A DNA stretch of 64,000 bases from Actinoplanes campanulatus. Its GTDB lineage: Bacteria; Actinomycetota; Actinomycetes; Mycobacteriales; Micromonosporaceae. Below are positions 15,990 through 24,003 of this stretch, in pieces (position 1 is the stretch's first letter; each line of letters begins with the position of its first letter). Both the position numbers and the translations under genes were made by a program. Location: assembly GCF_014647795.1 (NCBI RefSeq), contig NZ_BMPW01000006.1, forward strand, positions 62,001-126,000, in the 5' to 3' direction. The notes under the pieces are model-generated. The model worked only from the letters and a program-made list of their open reading frames with translations. It did no database searches and was not told the origin of the DNA.

Positions 15990-17984
15990 GTGCCCGCAGC
16001 CGCCAAGAAGAAGACCACCGCCGGACAGCTCCTCGCCGCCGCCGTCGGCGCGGTCCCCGGAGGGGCCGCCCGCCCAGGTCAGCAGGCCATGGTCGAGGCC
16101 ATCGAGAAGTCGATCAAGGACCGTGAGCACCTGCTCGTCCAGGCCGGCACGGGCACCGGCAAGAGCCTCGGCTACCTGACCCCGGCCCTGCTCGTCGACG
16201 GCCCGGTGGTGGTCTCCACGGCCACCCTGGCGCTCCAGAACCAGCTGGTCGAGCACGACCTGCCCCGGCTCGCCGAGGCGGTCCAGCCGGTGCTCGGGCG
16301 CCAGCCCACGTTCGCCGTGCTCAAGGGCCGCCACCACTACCTCTGCGTGGCCAAGCTGGAGCACGCCGACGAGGAGGGGCCCACCGACACCCTGTTCGAC
16401 GCCGCCCCCGCGCCCAAGGCCGGCCAGTGGCTCGGCGAGGCGGGCCGGCTCGGCAAACAGATCCAGCGGGTCCGGGCCTGGTCGGAGAAGACGCAGACCG
16501 GCGACCGGGACGAGCTGGACCCCGGCGTCGACGACACCGCCTGGCGGCAGGTGTCCATGCCGGCACGCGACTGCGTCGGGGCCGGCCGTTGCCCGTACGG
16601 GGCGGAGTGCTTCGCCGAGGCCTCCCGCACCCGGGCCCGCGAGGCCGACATCGTCGTCACCAACCACAGCCTCCTCGCCGTCGACATGCTCGCCGGCCGG
16701 CAGATCGTGCCGCCGCACAAACTGCTCGTCGTCGACGAGGCACACGAGCTCGCCGACCGGGTCTCCTCGGCCGCCCAGGCCGAGCTCACCCCGGAGGCGA
16801 TCGAGCGGGCCGGCCGCCGCGCCCGCACCCTGGTCCCGCAGGCCGCCGCCGAACAGCTCGCCGAGGCCGCCGACGCCCTCACCGTGGGCCTGGCCGACGT
16901 GCCCGCCGGGCGGCTCACCGACGGCCTGCCGGAGGCGCTGCGGCGCGCCGTCACGACCCTGGAGCTGGCCACCCGGTCCGGGCTGTCCGCGATCGGCGAG
17001 ATCAAGGCCGACGACTCCGACCCGGTCGGCAAGCAGCAGGCCAAGGCGGTGCTCGACGAGCTGTCCGGCACCGCTCAGCGGCTGCTCGAGGAGAATGCGT
17101 ACGACGTCGCCTGGGTGGAGAAGTCCGACCTGGGACACGGCCGCCGCGCGCTCGTGGTGGCGCCGCTGTCGGTGGCCGGCACCCTCTCCGAGAGCCTCTA
17201 CAAGGACCGGACCGTCGTGGTCACCTCGGCCACCCTCACCCTGGGCGGCCGGTTCGACACGGTGGCCCGCTCCCTCGGGCTGCCCGCGGGCGCGGACGGC
17301 GCCTCCTCCGGAGACGGGTGGACCTCCCTCGACGTCGGGTCGCCCTTCGACTATCCCAAACAGGGGATTCTGTACGTGGCGGCGCACCTGCCCAGGCCCG
17401 CGGCGTCCGGCCTGCCCGACGCGGCCGCGGCCGAGCTGCTCCGGCTGGTCGAGGCGCTCGGCGGGCGTACTCTCGGGCTCTTCTCCTCCCGCAAGGCCGC
17501 CGCCCAGGCCGCCGAGCTGCTGCGCGCCAAGACCGACCTGCCGGTCCTGTTGCAGGGCGAGGAGACGCTGCCGATCCTGGTCCGCAAGTTCAAAGAGGAC
17601 AGGGCGAGCTGTCTCTTCGGGGTGATGTCGCTGTGGCAGGGCGTCGACGTGCCGGGCGACGCCTGCCAGCTCGTCGTCATCGACCGCCTGCCCTTCCCGC
17701 GCCCCGACGAGCCGCTGGCCGCCGCCCGCTCGGCCGCCGTGGACGCCTCCGGCGGTTCCGGCTTCTCCGCGGTCAGCGTCCCGATCGCGGCGGTCCGCCT
17801 GGCCCAGGGGGTCGGCCGCCTGATCCGTTCCACCGGCGACAAGGGCGTTGTCGCGGTCCTCGACTCCCGCCTGGAGACGGCCCGCGGCTACGGCGCCTTC
17901 CTCCGCAAGTCCCTGCCCCCGTTCTGGTACACGACCAGGCCCGACGTCGCCGAGGGCGCCCTCCGTCGCCTGGCCCAGACCTGA
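15990..17984 (+). CDS. dinG: ATP-dependent DNA helicase, DinG/XPD-like
   Basis: A 664-residue superfamily 2 helicase. Motif I is AGTGTGKS (about residues 51-58), motif II is VDEAHEL (about 248), and the C-terminal motor has LFSSRKAAAQAAEL, GVMSLWQGVDVPG and QGVGRLIRST (motif VI). Four cysteines between motifs I and II (in YLCVAK, RDCVGAGRCPYG and AECFAEA) fit the iron-sulfur domain of XPD/DinG helicases. It would unwind DNA 5'-3' in repair or R-loop removal. The leaderless GTG start fits the -10 box. The size matches mycobacterial DinG. Confidence 0.9.
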   Translation: MPAAAKKKTTAGQLLAAAVGAVPGGAARPGQQAMVEAIEKSIKDREHLLVQAGTGTGKSLGYLTPALLVDGPVVVSTATLALQNQLVEHDLPRLAEAVQPVLGRQPTFAVLKGRHHYLCVAKLEHADEEGPTDTLFDAAPAPKAGQWLGEAGRLGKQIQRVRAWSEKTQTGDRDELDPGVDDTAWRQVSMPARDCVGAGRCPYGAECFAEASRTRAREADIVVTNHSLLAVDMLAGRQIVPPHKLLVVDEAHELADRVSSAAQAELTPEAIERAGRRARTLVPQAAAEQLAEAADALTVGLADVPAGRLTDGLPEALRRAVTTLELATRSGLSAIGEIKADDSDPVGKQQAKAVLDELSGTAQRLLEENAYDVAWVEKSDLGHGRRALVVAPLSVAGTLSESLYKDRTVVVTSATLTLGGRFDTVARSLGLPAGADGASSGDGWTSLDVGSPFDYPKQGILYVAAHLPRPAASGLPDAAAAELLRLVEALGGRTLGLFSSRKAAAQAAELLRAKTDLPVLLQGEETLPILVRKFKEDRASCLFGVMSLWQGVDVPGDACQLVVIDRLPFPRPDEPLAAARSAAVDASGGSGFSAVSVPIAAVRLAQGVGRLIRSTGDKGVVAVLDSRLETARGYGAFLRKSLPPFWYTTRPDVAEGALRRLAQT

Positions 17985-18042
17985 CCACGATCAGGCGACA
18001 TCAATGTTGTCGTTTGTAGAGCCTTGAGATGGAGGGACGCTG

Positions 18043-18300
18043 GTGCTTCTCATCGCCTGCACGTTCGTGGTGGATCGGGATGGGGCTCTGCTTCTGCAGT
18101 TGCGTGATGACAAGGCGCCCTATTTTCCGAATGTGTGGGGGCTTCCCGGCGGGGCGATCGAAGCGGGAGAGACACCGGAGCAGGGCGCGGCCATGGTGTT
18201 CGTGCCGGCGGCCGAGGTGCTCGATCGGCCCTTCACGCCGGGCAGCGCCGAGATGATCGAGCGGTTCCTGCGGTCCGGGGAGTATGCGTCCCTCACCTAG
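18043..18300 (+). pseudogene. Internally deleted Nudix hydrolase remnant
   Basis: An 85-residue frame that starts like a normal Nudix protein (FVVDRDGALLLQLRDD, WGLPGGAIEAGETPEQGAA) and then jumps to what looks like a Nudix C-terminus (MVFVPAAEVLDRPFTPGSAE). The REXXEE half of the Nudix box and about 40-50 further residues are absent, without a frameshift, so it cannot bind metal normally. It may be a decaying gene or a short non-catalytic protein. It follows the helicase gene by 58 bases. Confidence 0.6.
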
Positions 18301-18325
18301 GGTTCCGCCGGCCCGACGTGTCACC

Positions 18326-19183
18326 ATGACTGCCGTGACAGGGGCGGGGCGGCGTCGATGGCTGATCGGTGGGGTCACCGCCTGGGCTGTGCTGCTGTTG
18401 GGCGGCGGGTTGTGGTCGGTGCGTTCCGATCCGCCGACGGTGCCGGAGCAGCGGGACGCCGGGCAGGCGCTGCCGGTGCTGCGGGAGGCCGCCGGTGCGG
18501 TGGTCTCGGCAGCTCAGGGCGGTGAGTGGGCACTGCGGCTCGGGGAGTTGCGGGTCGAGGAGTGCGCGCTCACCCCGGCGTGGGACGGGGCCGAGCTCAG
18601 CCGTGAGGTGACCGTCTACGTGCCGGAGGGGGAGGCTCACGCGGCGCTCGACGGCATCGCGGCCGGGCTTCCGGCCGGCTACCGGGCCGGGATGACCGTG
18701 GCCCGGGGCGCCACCCGGTTGTCGTTGTTCGCGGATGCCGGAGAGTTCGTCGGGATCGCGGCCGAAGCGTCGTCCGCCGACCAGGTGCTGCGGATCCTGA
18801 TCTCCAGCGGGTGCCGGCCGGGCGTGGAGCGGCTCGACCGGGCCGACCCGGCTTCCGGACCGGCCCCGGAGCTGCTCACCGAGACGCTGGCGGCGCTCCG
18901 GACCCCGAGCCCGGCTGAGGGCGGCGGGGATCCGGCTGACGGCGGGGTGGGCACGACGGAGACCCGGGCCGTCGCCTGCCCGGACGGGGGGACCGCGGCG
19001 ACGTTCGTGGCGGACGGTGGAGCGGCCCGGCCGGAGAGCGAGCCCGTCGGCGTGCCCGAGGGGACGCTTCCGGTGTGGGTGGAGCCGGGCGCATGGGCGT
19101 ACCGGATCGGGTTTGAATCGGTCGTGGCGACCACCGAGGGTGGGCGGTGGCAGGTGAGCTTGACCACCGGCTGCCGTCAGTAG
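18326..19183 (+). CDS. Membrane-anchored extracytoplasmic protein, unknown
   Basis: A 285-residue protein with one N-terminal membrane segment (WLIGGVTAWAVLLLGGGLW, about 11-29) and a large outer part with no recognised domain. Two cysteines (near EECALTP and SSGCRPG) and two more near the C-terminus (AVACPDGG, TGCRQ) could form disulfides. A Pro/Gly-rich linker lies at about residue 190-215. The ATG at 18326 is chosen because it gives a short basic N-terminus before the membrane segment; a GTG three codons later is possible. Its end overlaps the convergent DsrE gene by 7 bases. Confidence 0.65.
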   Translation: MTAVTGAGRRRWLIGGVTAWAVLLLGGGLWSVRSDPPTVPEQRDAGQALPVLREAAGAVVSAAQGGEWALRLGELRVEECALTPAWDGAELSREVTVYVPEGEAHAALDGIAAGLPAGYRAGMTVARGATRLSLFADAGEFVGIAAEASSADQVLRILISSGCRPGVERLDRADPASGPAPELLTETLAALRTPSPAEGGGDPADGGVGTTETRAVACPDGGTAATFVADGGAARPESEPVGVPEGTLPVWVEPGAWAYRIGFESVVATTEGGRWQVSLTTGCRQ

Positions 19184-19539
19184 ACGAGGGCCTGCGCGCC
19201 CTCCGACATGATCTCCTCGACGAAGACCGCCGCGCCGGCGATGCGGATGCCGGGGATGACGTCGCCGGGGCCGATGCCGCGGCGGGCCGCGCACTGCGTG
19301 CAGAGGGTGACCCGGGCCTCGGCCAGCAGGACTTCCAGCAGGTCGGGCAGGGGTGCGGCGTGCGGCAGGTCGAACTCGGCGGCCCGGCCGGGCAGGGCGA
19401 ACCACGCGGACTCCCCGGTGAGCCACAGGGAGACGTCGATGCCGGCGGTCACCGCCGTGCTCGCCACGTTGAAGGCCTGCGAACAGCGCTCCGGGGCGTC
19501 GGCGCCGGCGGTGGCCTTGACGACCAGCAAACGTGCCAT
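19177..19539 (-). CDS. DsrE-family protein
   Basis: A 120-residue DsrE/DsrF-like protein (MARLLVVKATAGADAPERCS, then GIDVSLWLTGESAW and AAPLPDLLEVLLAEARVTLC). Relatives handle sulfur on conserved Cys residues. Here CTQC (about residue 82-85) sits where the usual DsrE cysteine lies. The cellular role is unknown. The start at 19539 is supported by TATGCT 7 bases upstream, a leaderless promoter that overlaps the divergent promoter of the next gene. Confidence 0.78.
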   Translation of the reverse strand: MARLLVVKATAGADAPERCSQAFNVASTAVTAGIDVSLWLTGESAWFALPGRAAEFDLPHAAPLPDLLEVLLAEARVTLCTQCAARRGIGPGDVIPGIRIAGAAVFVEEIMSEGAQALVY

Positions 19540-19546
19540 ACCGGTC

Positions 19547-19556
19547 AGCATAAGAT
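19547..19556. promoter_or_regulatory. Overlapping divergent -10 boxes
   Basis: AGCATAAGAT reads as TATGCT on the minus strand (19547-19552, 7 bases before the DsrE start) and TAAGAT on the plus strand (19551-19556, 9 bases before the ATG at 19566). The two promoters share bases and could not fire together. Confidence 0.5.
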
Positions 19557-19565
19557 GGGCCGGTC

Positions 19566-19670
19566 ATGGTTACCGAGATCGGGTTCGTGAGCCTGCTGGT
19601 CGCCGCCCTGGGTGGGCTGGCCGGCGGGTTCGGCTATCTGGCAATGCGTATTTCGAGGGGGCGCTGGTGA
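19566..19670 (+). CDS. 34-residue membrane peptide upstream of nitrobindin
   Basis: A short frame beginning MVTEIGFVSLLVAALGGLA and ending MRISRGRW: one membrane helix followed by a basic tail. Its TGA overlaps the GTG of the next gene by 4 bases (GTGA), which supports real, coupled translation, and a -10 box lies just upstream. No family is recognised. Confidence 0.55.
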   Translation: MVTEIGFVSLLVAALGGLAGGFGYLAMRISRGRW

Positions 19671-20269
19671 GCGGCAGCGAGACGGAAAACCCACTGGGCC
19701 CGCCGCCGTGGCTGCATGCGCCTCCGGTCGATCCCTATCCCTACGAGGACACACACGACCTGCGGTCCGGCCCGGACCTGCACCCGTCGCTGCTCGGCCT
19801 GCTGCCCTTCGTGGGCCTGTGGCGGGGCCGTGGCCAGGGCGGGTTCCCGGTGGACGAGGACTACAACTTCGCCCAGGAGATCCGGATCAGCCACGACGGC
19901 CGGTCGTTCCTGCGCTTCGAGTCGCGGGCCTGGCTGCTCGACGACGAGTCGAAGCCGATCGGGCAGGCGCTGGTCGAGTCCGGGTTCTGGCGTCCGGTGC
20001 TGGTCGACGACCGTCCCGGTGACGAGATGGAAGCCACCATGATCCGGCCGGACGGGGTGGCCGAACTCTACCTGGGCAAGGCGAACAACACGCGGCTGGA
20101 GATGACCGCCGACGCGGTCGCCTACACGCCGTCGGGTCTGCACGTCACCGGTGGGCAGCGGCTCTTCGGGATCGTCGAGGGTGCGCTGCTCTACGCCCAC
20201 GAGATCTCCGTCGACAACAGCAAGCTGCACCCGCACATGTCCGCCCGGCTGCTGCGGATCGGCGGCTGA
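19667..20269 (+). CDS. Nitrobindin-type heme protein (FABP/THAP4-like)
   Basis: A 200-residue beta-barrel protein of the nitrobindin family, beginning with GTG at 19667 inside the stop of the small upstream gene. The family motif GxWxGxGxGxYP appears as GLWRGRGQGGFP (about residues 46-57), and the C-terminal HPHMSARLLR holds the His that binds heme iron. Bacterial members turn peroxynitrite into nitrate. The first 40 residues are an extra Pro-rich segment. It stands before the Nur-like regulator and ygfZ. Confidence 0.88.
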   Translation: MSGSETENPLGPPPWLHAPPVDPYPYEDTHDLRSGPDLHPSLLGLLPFVGLWRGRGQGGFPVDEDYNFAQEIRISHDGRSFLRFESRAWLLDDESKPIGQALVESGFWRPVLVDDRPGDEMEATMIRPDGVAELYLGKANNTRLEMTADAVAYTPSGLHVTGGQRLFGIVEGALLYAHEISVDNSKLHPHMSARLLRIGG

Positions 20270-20320
20270 GCGACACCTTCGGTCCGGATGTGGCGGGACG
20301 CCGCGGGAGATCCAGCGAAC

Positions 20321-20326
20321 TATGCT
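20321..20326 (+). promoter_or_regulatory. -10 box of the Nur-like regulator, leaderless
   Basis: TATGCT ends 6 bases before the GTG at 20333. Confidence 0.5.
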
Positions 20327-20332
20327 CGTAAC

Positions 20333-20755
20333 GTGTCCGCCACATCGCTAGCCGCCATGCTCCGGGAGCGGGGTCTGCGACTCACCCCGCAGCGCCAGCT
20401 GATCCTCGAAGCGGTGCACGAACTCGGTCATGCAACACCGGAGTCGGTGCACAACGCGGTCCGGGAGCGGGCCGCCGGGGTGAACATCACGACCGTCTAC
20501 CGCACCCTCGAGCTGCTCGAGGAGCTGGGGCTGGTCAATCACACCCATCTTTCGCACGGCTCGCCGACGTACCATGCGGCCGGCGAGGATCAGCACGTCC
20601 ACCTGGTGTGCCGGTCGTGCGGGTCGATCGCCGAGGTCGATCCGGGGGTGATGGAGCCGGTCACCGGGCTGCTCCTGCGGGAGCGGGAGTTCCGGGTGGA
20701 CGTCGGGCACGTCTCCCTCTTCGGCCTGTGCGGCAACTGCAAGGAGTCCGAGTGA
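20333..20755 (+). CDS. nur: Fur-family regulator, Nur-like (nickel)
   Basis: A 140-residue Fur-family repressor. The winged helix reads RGLRLTPQRQLILEAVHELG and ITTVYRTLELLEELGLV, and two CxxC pairs (CRSCG and CGNCK) hold structural zinc. The residues that bind nickel in Streptomyces Nur, as I remember its structure, are kept: the two His of NHTH, the His pair in HVHLVC and the later VGHVSLFG. That favours Nur over Zur or FurA. Start GTG at 20333 fits a -10 box 6 bases before it. Its stop overlaps the ygfZ start by 4 bases. Confidence 0.82.
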   Translation: MSATSLAAMLRERGLRLTPQRQLILEAVHELGHATPESVHNAVRERAAGVNITTVYRTLELLEELGLVNHTHLSHGSPTYHAAGEDQHVHLVCRSCGSIAEVDPGVMEPVTGLLLREREFRVDVGHVSLFGLCGNCKESE

Positions 20756-21792
20756 CCGTCGTGATGGTCGAGGATCTCGACCCCGGTTCGGCCGATGCCG
20801 GTGTGCCCGCGCACTTCGGCGACCCGATGCGCGAGCAGCGCCTGCTGGAGACCGGGGTGGGCCTGGTCGACCGGTCGAACCGTGAGGTGATCGCGGTTCC
20901 CGGCGAGGAGCGGGCGAGCTGGCTGCACACGCTGACCACCCAGCACCTCTCGTCGCTGACCAGCGGCGAGGGCAGCGAGTTGCTGGTCCTCTCGCCGAAC
21001 GGGCACATCGAGCAGCACGCCTTCGTCACCGAGGACGGGACGACGGCCTGGCTCGACACCGAGCCCGGCGCGGGGGCGGGCCTCCTGAAGTATCTGGAGA
21101 TGATGCGCTTCTTCACCCGGGTGGAGCCCCGCGACGCGAGCGCCGAGATCGCCGTGCTGTCGCTGGTCGGTCCCGGTGCGGCCGAGCTCTTCCCGGACCT
21201 CGCGGCCGCTCGGGTCAGCGCGGTTCCGGCGAGCCGGTTCGCCGCCGGGTCCGTGCCGGCCCAGGCCACATCCTCCTATCCGGTACGGGCATTCGAAGGC
21301 GGCCTGGCCCGTCGCGTGCCCCTCGGTGTGGACCTGCTCGTGCCACGTACCGCGAAGGAGGCGGTCGTCGAGAGGCTGGGCGTGGCGCCGGCCGGCCTCT
21401 GGGCCTACGAGGCGGTGCGTGTCGCGGCCCGCATCCCGCGTCTGGGCTGGGAGACCGACCACCGGACGATTCCCGCCGAGATCGAGCTGATGGCGGCCAG
21501 TGTGCACCTCGAGAAGGGGTGCTACCGCGGTCAGGAGACGGTCGCCCGGGTGCACAACCTGGGCCGTCCGCCCCGCCGCCAGGTCCTGCTGCACCTGGAC
21601 GGGGTCGCCACCGATCACCCACCGGCCCGCGGCACGGCCGTGGAGCTGGACGGGCGGGCGATCGGCTTCGTCGGCACCGCCGTGCGGCACCACGAGCTGG
21701 GCATGATCGCGCTGGCCGTGGTGAAGCGCAACGTGCCCGACGACGCCCGCCTCACGGTGGGGGAGTCGGCCGCCGCCATCGACGCCGAGTAG
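20752..21792 (+). CDS. ygfZ: YgfZ-type folate-binding iron-sulfur protein
   Basis: A 346-residue protein of the YgfZ/GcvT-like family. The hallmark K-G-C-Y-x-G-Q-E is present as EKGCYRGQETVARVH (about residue 253-267), next to RPPRR. YgfZ uses folate and its reactive Cys to help maturation of certain Fe-S enzymes. The GTG at 20752 overlaps the nur stop; an ATG four codons later is also possible. In other actinomycetes ygfZ also lies near a fur gene and a nitrobindin gene. Confidence 0.9.
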   Translation: MTVVMVEDLDPGSADAGVPAHFGDPMREQRLLETGVGLVDRSNREVIAVPGEERASWLHTLTTQHLSSLTSGEGSELLVLSPNGHIEQHAFVTEDGTTAWLDTEPGAGAGLLKYLEMMRFFTRVEPRDASAEIAVLSLVGPGAAELFPDLAAARVSAVPASRFAAGSVPAQATSSYPVRAFEGGLARRVPLGVDLLVPRTAKEAVVERLGVAPAGLWAYEAVRVAARIPRLGWETDHRTIPAEIELMAASVHLEKGCYRGQETVARVHNLGRPPRRQVLLHLDGVATDHPPARGTAVELDGRAIGFVGTAVRHHELGMIALAVVKRNVPDDARLTVGESAAAIDAE

Positions 21793-21797
21793 GAACC

Positions 21798-21821
21798 GGG
21801 CCCGGCCTGGCGGTCGGGCCC
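21798..21821. terminator. Bidirectional terminator after ygfZ and the DUF397 gene
   Basis: Hairpin GGGCCCG/CGGGCCC (21798-21804, 21815-21821) between convergent genes. Confidence 0.55.
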
Positions 21822-21826
21822 TGCCC

Positions 21827-22075
21827 TCAGAACTCGCCGTTCTTGATGCCGCCGATGAACGCCGTCCACTGCGCGGTGGTGAACGTCAGCGTGCCGCCGT
21901 CCCGATCCTTGCTGTCCCGAACCGCCACGACATCGGGGAGATTGTCGGCCACTTCAACGCAGTCACCGTTGGCGCTAGACCGGCTGCTCTTGCGCCAAAC
22001 AGTGCCGACTTCGACACAGTCGCCGCTGGCGGTGGATCGGCTGCTTTTGCGCCATGTCATGTTATTGCTGGTCAT
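21827..22075 (-). CDS. DUF397 protein with a duplicated N-terminal motif
   Basis: An 82-residue DUF397 protein. The hallmark WRKSSRS-xx-GDCVEV occurs twice (residues about 8-23 and 27-42) before the usual end VAVRDSKDRDGGTLTFTTAQW. DUF397 proteins are small partners of XRE/DUF5753 regulators, as in the Streptomyces BldB/WhiJ-like systems, and act in development or as toxin-antitoxin-like modules. The start overlaps the regulator stop by 4 bases, so the pair is coupled. Confidence 0.88.
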   Translation of the reverse strand: MTSNNMTWRKSSRSTASGDCVEVGTVWRKSSRSSANGDCVEVADNLPDVVAVRDSKDRDGGTLTFTTAQWTAFIGGIKNGEF

Positions 22076-22983
22076 GACGATGTATCCCCTAAATCCTTCA
22101 AGAGCGTGGTGATCATCGCTTTGGAGTCTCTCTCATTCAGCGCTAACTCCTCCAGTTCGGCCCACACCTGCTCGTAGACGGCAAGCTCGCGCGGATGATC
22201 AAGGTAGAGCGCTCCGGTGATGTTCTCGCTGTAGACCGTAGGGGGCTCGCTGCTGCCGCGGTCACTTGGCGGAAACTCAAGAATGGTGAAACCGCCGGAG
22301 GCGGCAGCTGAGTGCGGGCCTACGGAGGGTAAGACACGCAATCGTAGATGCGGCAACTCGTCTGTGGCTCTGAGAAGGTGCCACAGTTGCTGCTGCATGG
22401 CACCCGGCGTTTCAATCTTTGCCCGGATCACAGCCTCGGCCATGATCACATCCAGTTGAGGTGGTGGCGGGAAGCCTCGCGTCAGAAGCACCTGACGTTC
22501 TTGTTTGACCCTGATTCTCCGACCGAACTCCTCGACAGGAACCCGTGGCCGCTCGGCCGTCATCACCGCCTCAAGGTAGGCGTGGGCTTGAAGTAGGCCC
22601 GGAATGAGGGATGGTTCGTACTTTCGGAGGCGGCTTGCTGCTGTCTCCAGGCCGACGTACAGCTCGAACCACTCGGGGATCACGTCGCCGTACGCATGCC
22701 ACCAGCCTTTGACCTTGGTTTCCTTCGACAGGCTGACCAGGGCCTCCTTGACGTCATCGGGGACGCCGTAGAAGTCGCACAGCAGCTTCACCTCAGTGGA
22801 CTTGACGACCACATTCGGATCGCCCTTCTCGAGTCGCCAGATTTTCTGTTGTGAGCACTCGATGTGTTCATACGCGTCCTTGATCGTTTTTCCGGCGGCC
22901 TCTCGATATCGCCGCAGAAACCGGCCGAGTTGGCGTCGAGGGACCGTCGAGCCGGAGCTGGGGGTGGCTTCAACCACGGGCAT
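22072..22983 (-). CDS. XRE-family regulator with DUF5753 domain
   Basis: A 303-residue regulator: helix-turn-helix at about 17-75 (LGRFLRRYREAAGKTIKDA, SQQKIWRLEKGDPN) and DUF5753 at about 100-285 (YEPSLIPGLLQAHAYLEAV, RRIRVKQERQVLLTR, YSENITGALYLDHP). Such proteins pair with DUF397 proteins and control differentiation in actinomycetes. The ATG at 22983 is chosen because AGGAGAGG lies before it and the length is normal; the frame is open further upstream but without family match. Two direct repeats in front of it are likely autoregulation sites. Confidence 0.88.
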   Translation of the reverse strand: MPVVEATPSSGSTVPRRQLGRFLRRYREAAGKTIKDAYEHIECSQQKIWRLEKGDPNVVVKSTEVKLLCDFYGVPDDVKEALVSLSKETKVKGWWHAYGDVIPEWFELYVGLETAASRLRKYEPSLIPGLLQAHAYLEAVMTAERPRVPVEEFGRRIRVKQERQVLLTRGFPPPPQLDVIMAEAVIRAKIETPGAMQQQLWHLLRATDELPHLRLRVLPSVGPHSAAASGGFTILEFPPSDRGSSEPPTVYSENITGALYLDHPRELAVYEQVWAELEELALNERDSKAMITTLLKDLGDTSS

Positions 22984-22990
22984 CGTCCTC

Positions 22991-23022
22991 TCCTGGAATA
23001 CTCCGTGCGCCTTCCTGGAATA
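22991..23022 (-). promoter_or_regulatory. Direct repeats before the XRE regulator
   Basis: TCCTGGAATA occurs at 22991-23000 and 23013-23022, 22 bases apart, about two helix turns. The first overlaps the ribosome binding site and the second the -10 box, so binding of the encoded regulator would block its own gene. Confidence 0.5.
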
Positions 23023-23049
23023 GGTACACGCAGATATCGCGAAAACCAA
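23021..23049 (-). promoter_or_regulatory. Promoter of the XRE/DUF397 operon
   Basis: On the minus strand TTGGTT (23044-23049) and TACCTA (23021-23026) are separated by 17 bases. Confidence 0.45.
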
Positions 23050-23155
23050 GGCATCGACGAGGATTTCATTCTTTGGATTGTTGCGTTCATTTTTCGGGCC
23101 CGCCACGATCGGAGAATCTTCCCTGGTCAGCACCGTAATCGAGAGGGCCTGTCGG

Positions 23156-23395
23156 ATGTGCACTCCAAGGACCGGGCACGACCCGGCGCGAAAAATCGAC
23201 TGGGACTGCCTGGCCTGCGGCCGGCCCTGGCCGTGCGACCCGGCACGTGAGGATCTCCTGACCACCCACGACGCGGTTCAGTTGCGGATCGCGATGTGGG
23301 ACGCCCTCGAAGAGGCCGCGCGCATTCTGCCGCACACCCCGGCCGCCGAGCTGTTCGAGCGGTTCCTGCACTGGACCGAGCCGGCCGCCGGATGA
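23156..23395 (+). CDS. Small Cys-containing protein, unknown
   Basis: A 79-residue protein beginning MCTPRTGHDPARKIDWDC with a CxxC (DCLACGRPWPC) that may bind zinc, then two amphipathic helices (HDAVQLRIAMWDALEEAARI). It is divergent from the XRE regulator and its stop overlaps the next gene by 4 bases. Small proteins of this look often accompany XRE/DUF397 loci in actinomycetes; no function is known to me. Confidence 0.65.
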   Translation: MCTPRTGHDPARKIDWDCLACGRPWPCDPAREDLLTTHDAVQLRIAMWDALEEAARILPHTPAAELFERFLHWTEPAAG

Positions 23396-23586
23396 GCGGG
23401 GACCTGGCGCTGATGGGCGTCACCGAGATTCACCGGCGTCTCGGCGGGTCGCGCGGCCGCGTACGAAGAATGGTTTCGAGGGAGGATTTTCCGGATCCTG
23501 TCGTGGTGCTCCGCCAAGGGCGGGTGTGGCTGGAGGCCGAGGTCGAGGCGTGGATCCGAAGATCGGATACATGGCGTGCCTTTTAA
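23392..23586 (+). CDS. AlpA/excisionase-like DNA-binding protein
   Basis: A 64-residue protein with a winged helix like that of MerR, AlpA and excisionases: MGVTEIHRRLGGSRGRVRRM, then SREDFPDPVVVL and WLEAEVEAWIRRSD. Similar proteins direct recombination or regulate small operons. No integrase is nearby, so a regulator role with the upstream gene (4-base overlap) is likelier than an excision role. Confidence 0.7.
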   Translation: MSGDLALMGVTEIHRRLGGSRGRVRRMVSREDFPDPVVVLRQGRVWLEAEVEAWIRRSDTWRAF

Positions 23587-23957
23587 ATCACGGCGACCAA
23601 CTCCCGAGGTCCGGTCGGTGTGGAACATCCGTGCCGCTGGAGCTGTCTCCCGGCTGCGGGTGGCCGCGATGCCGGACGCGCATTCGGATGGCCACGGCGT
23701 CACCCCGACTCGCCGGCGATCTCGGTCGACTGCGGTCTCCGGGCCGATCTTGATTCCTGGTCGTCATCTGGCGGTAGATCACCACCCATGATCTATTTCC
23801 CCTGGAAGACCTTGGGTTATCGGTTACATCCGGACGGCCATGATCGCGCAAGATCGCGCCGCTCGGCAACGATCGCCCAAGATTCACATCGACGCTCGCG
23901 GACGGCTCGAACAGCCGGCGGGACCGGCCGAAACCCAGCCACGCGCGCCGGCCCCGA

Positions 23958-24003
23958 CACACCCACGGCCACGCCGCCCGGCACACCCACGGCCACGCCG
24001 CCC
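23958..24003. repeat. Two-copy 24-bp tandem repeat
   Basis: A 22-base core starting CACACCCACGGCCACGCC is identical at 23958-23979 and 23982-24003. The period of 24 keeps a reading frame, but nothing suggests it is translated. Confidence 0.8.
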
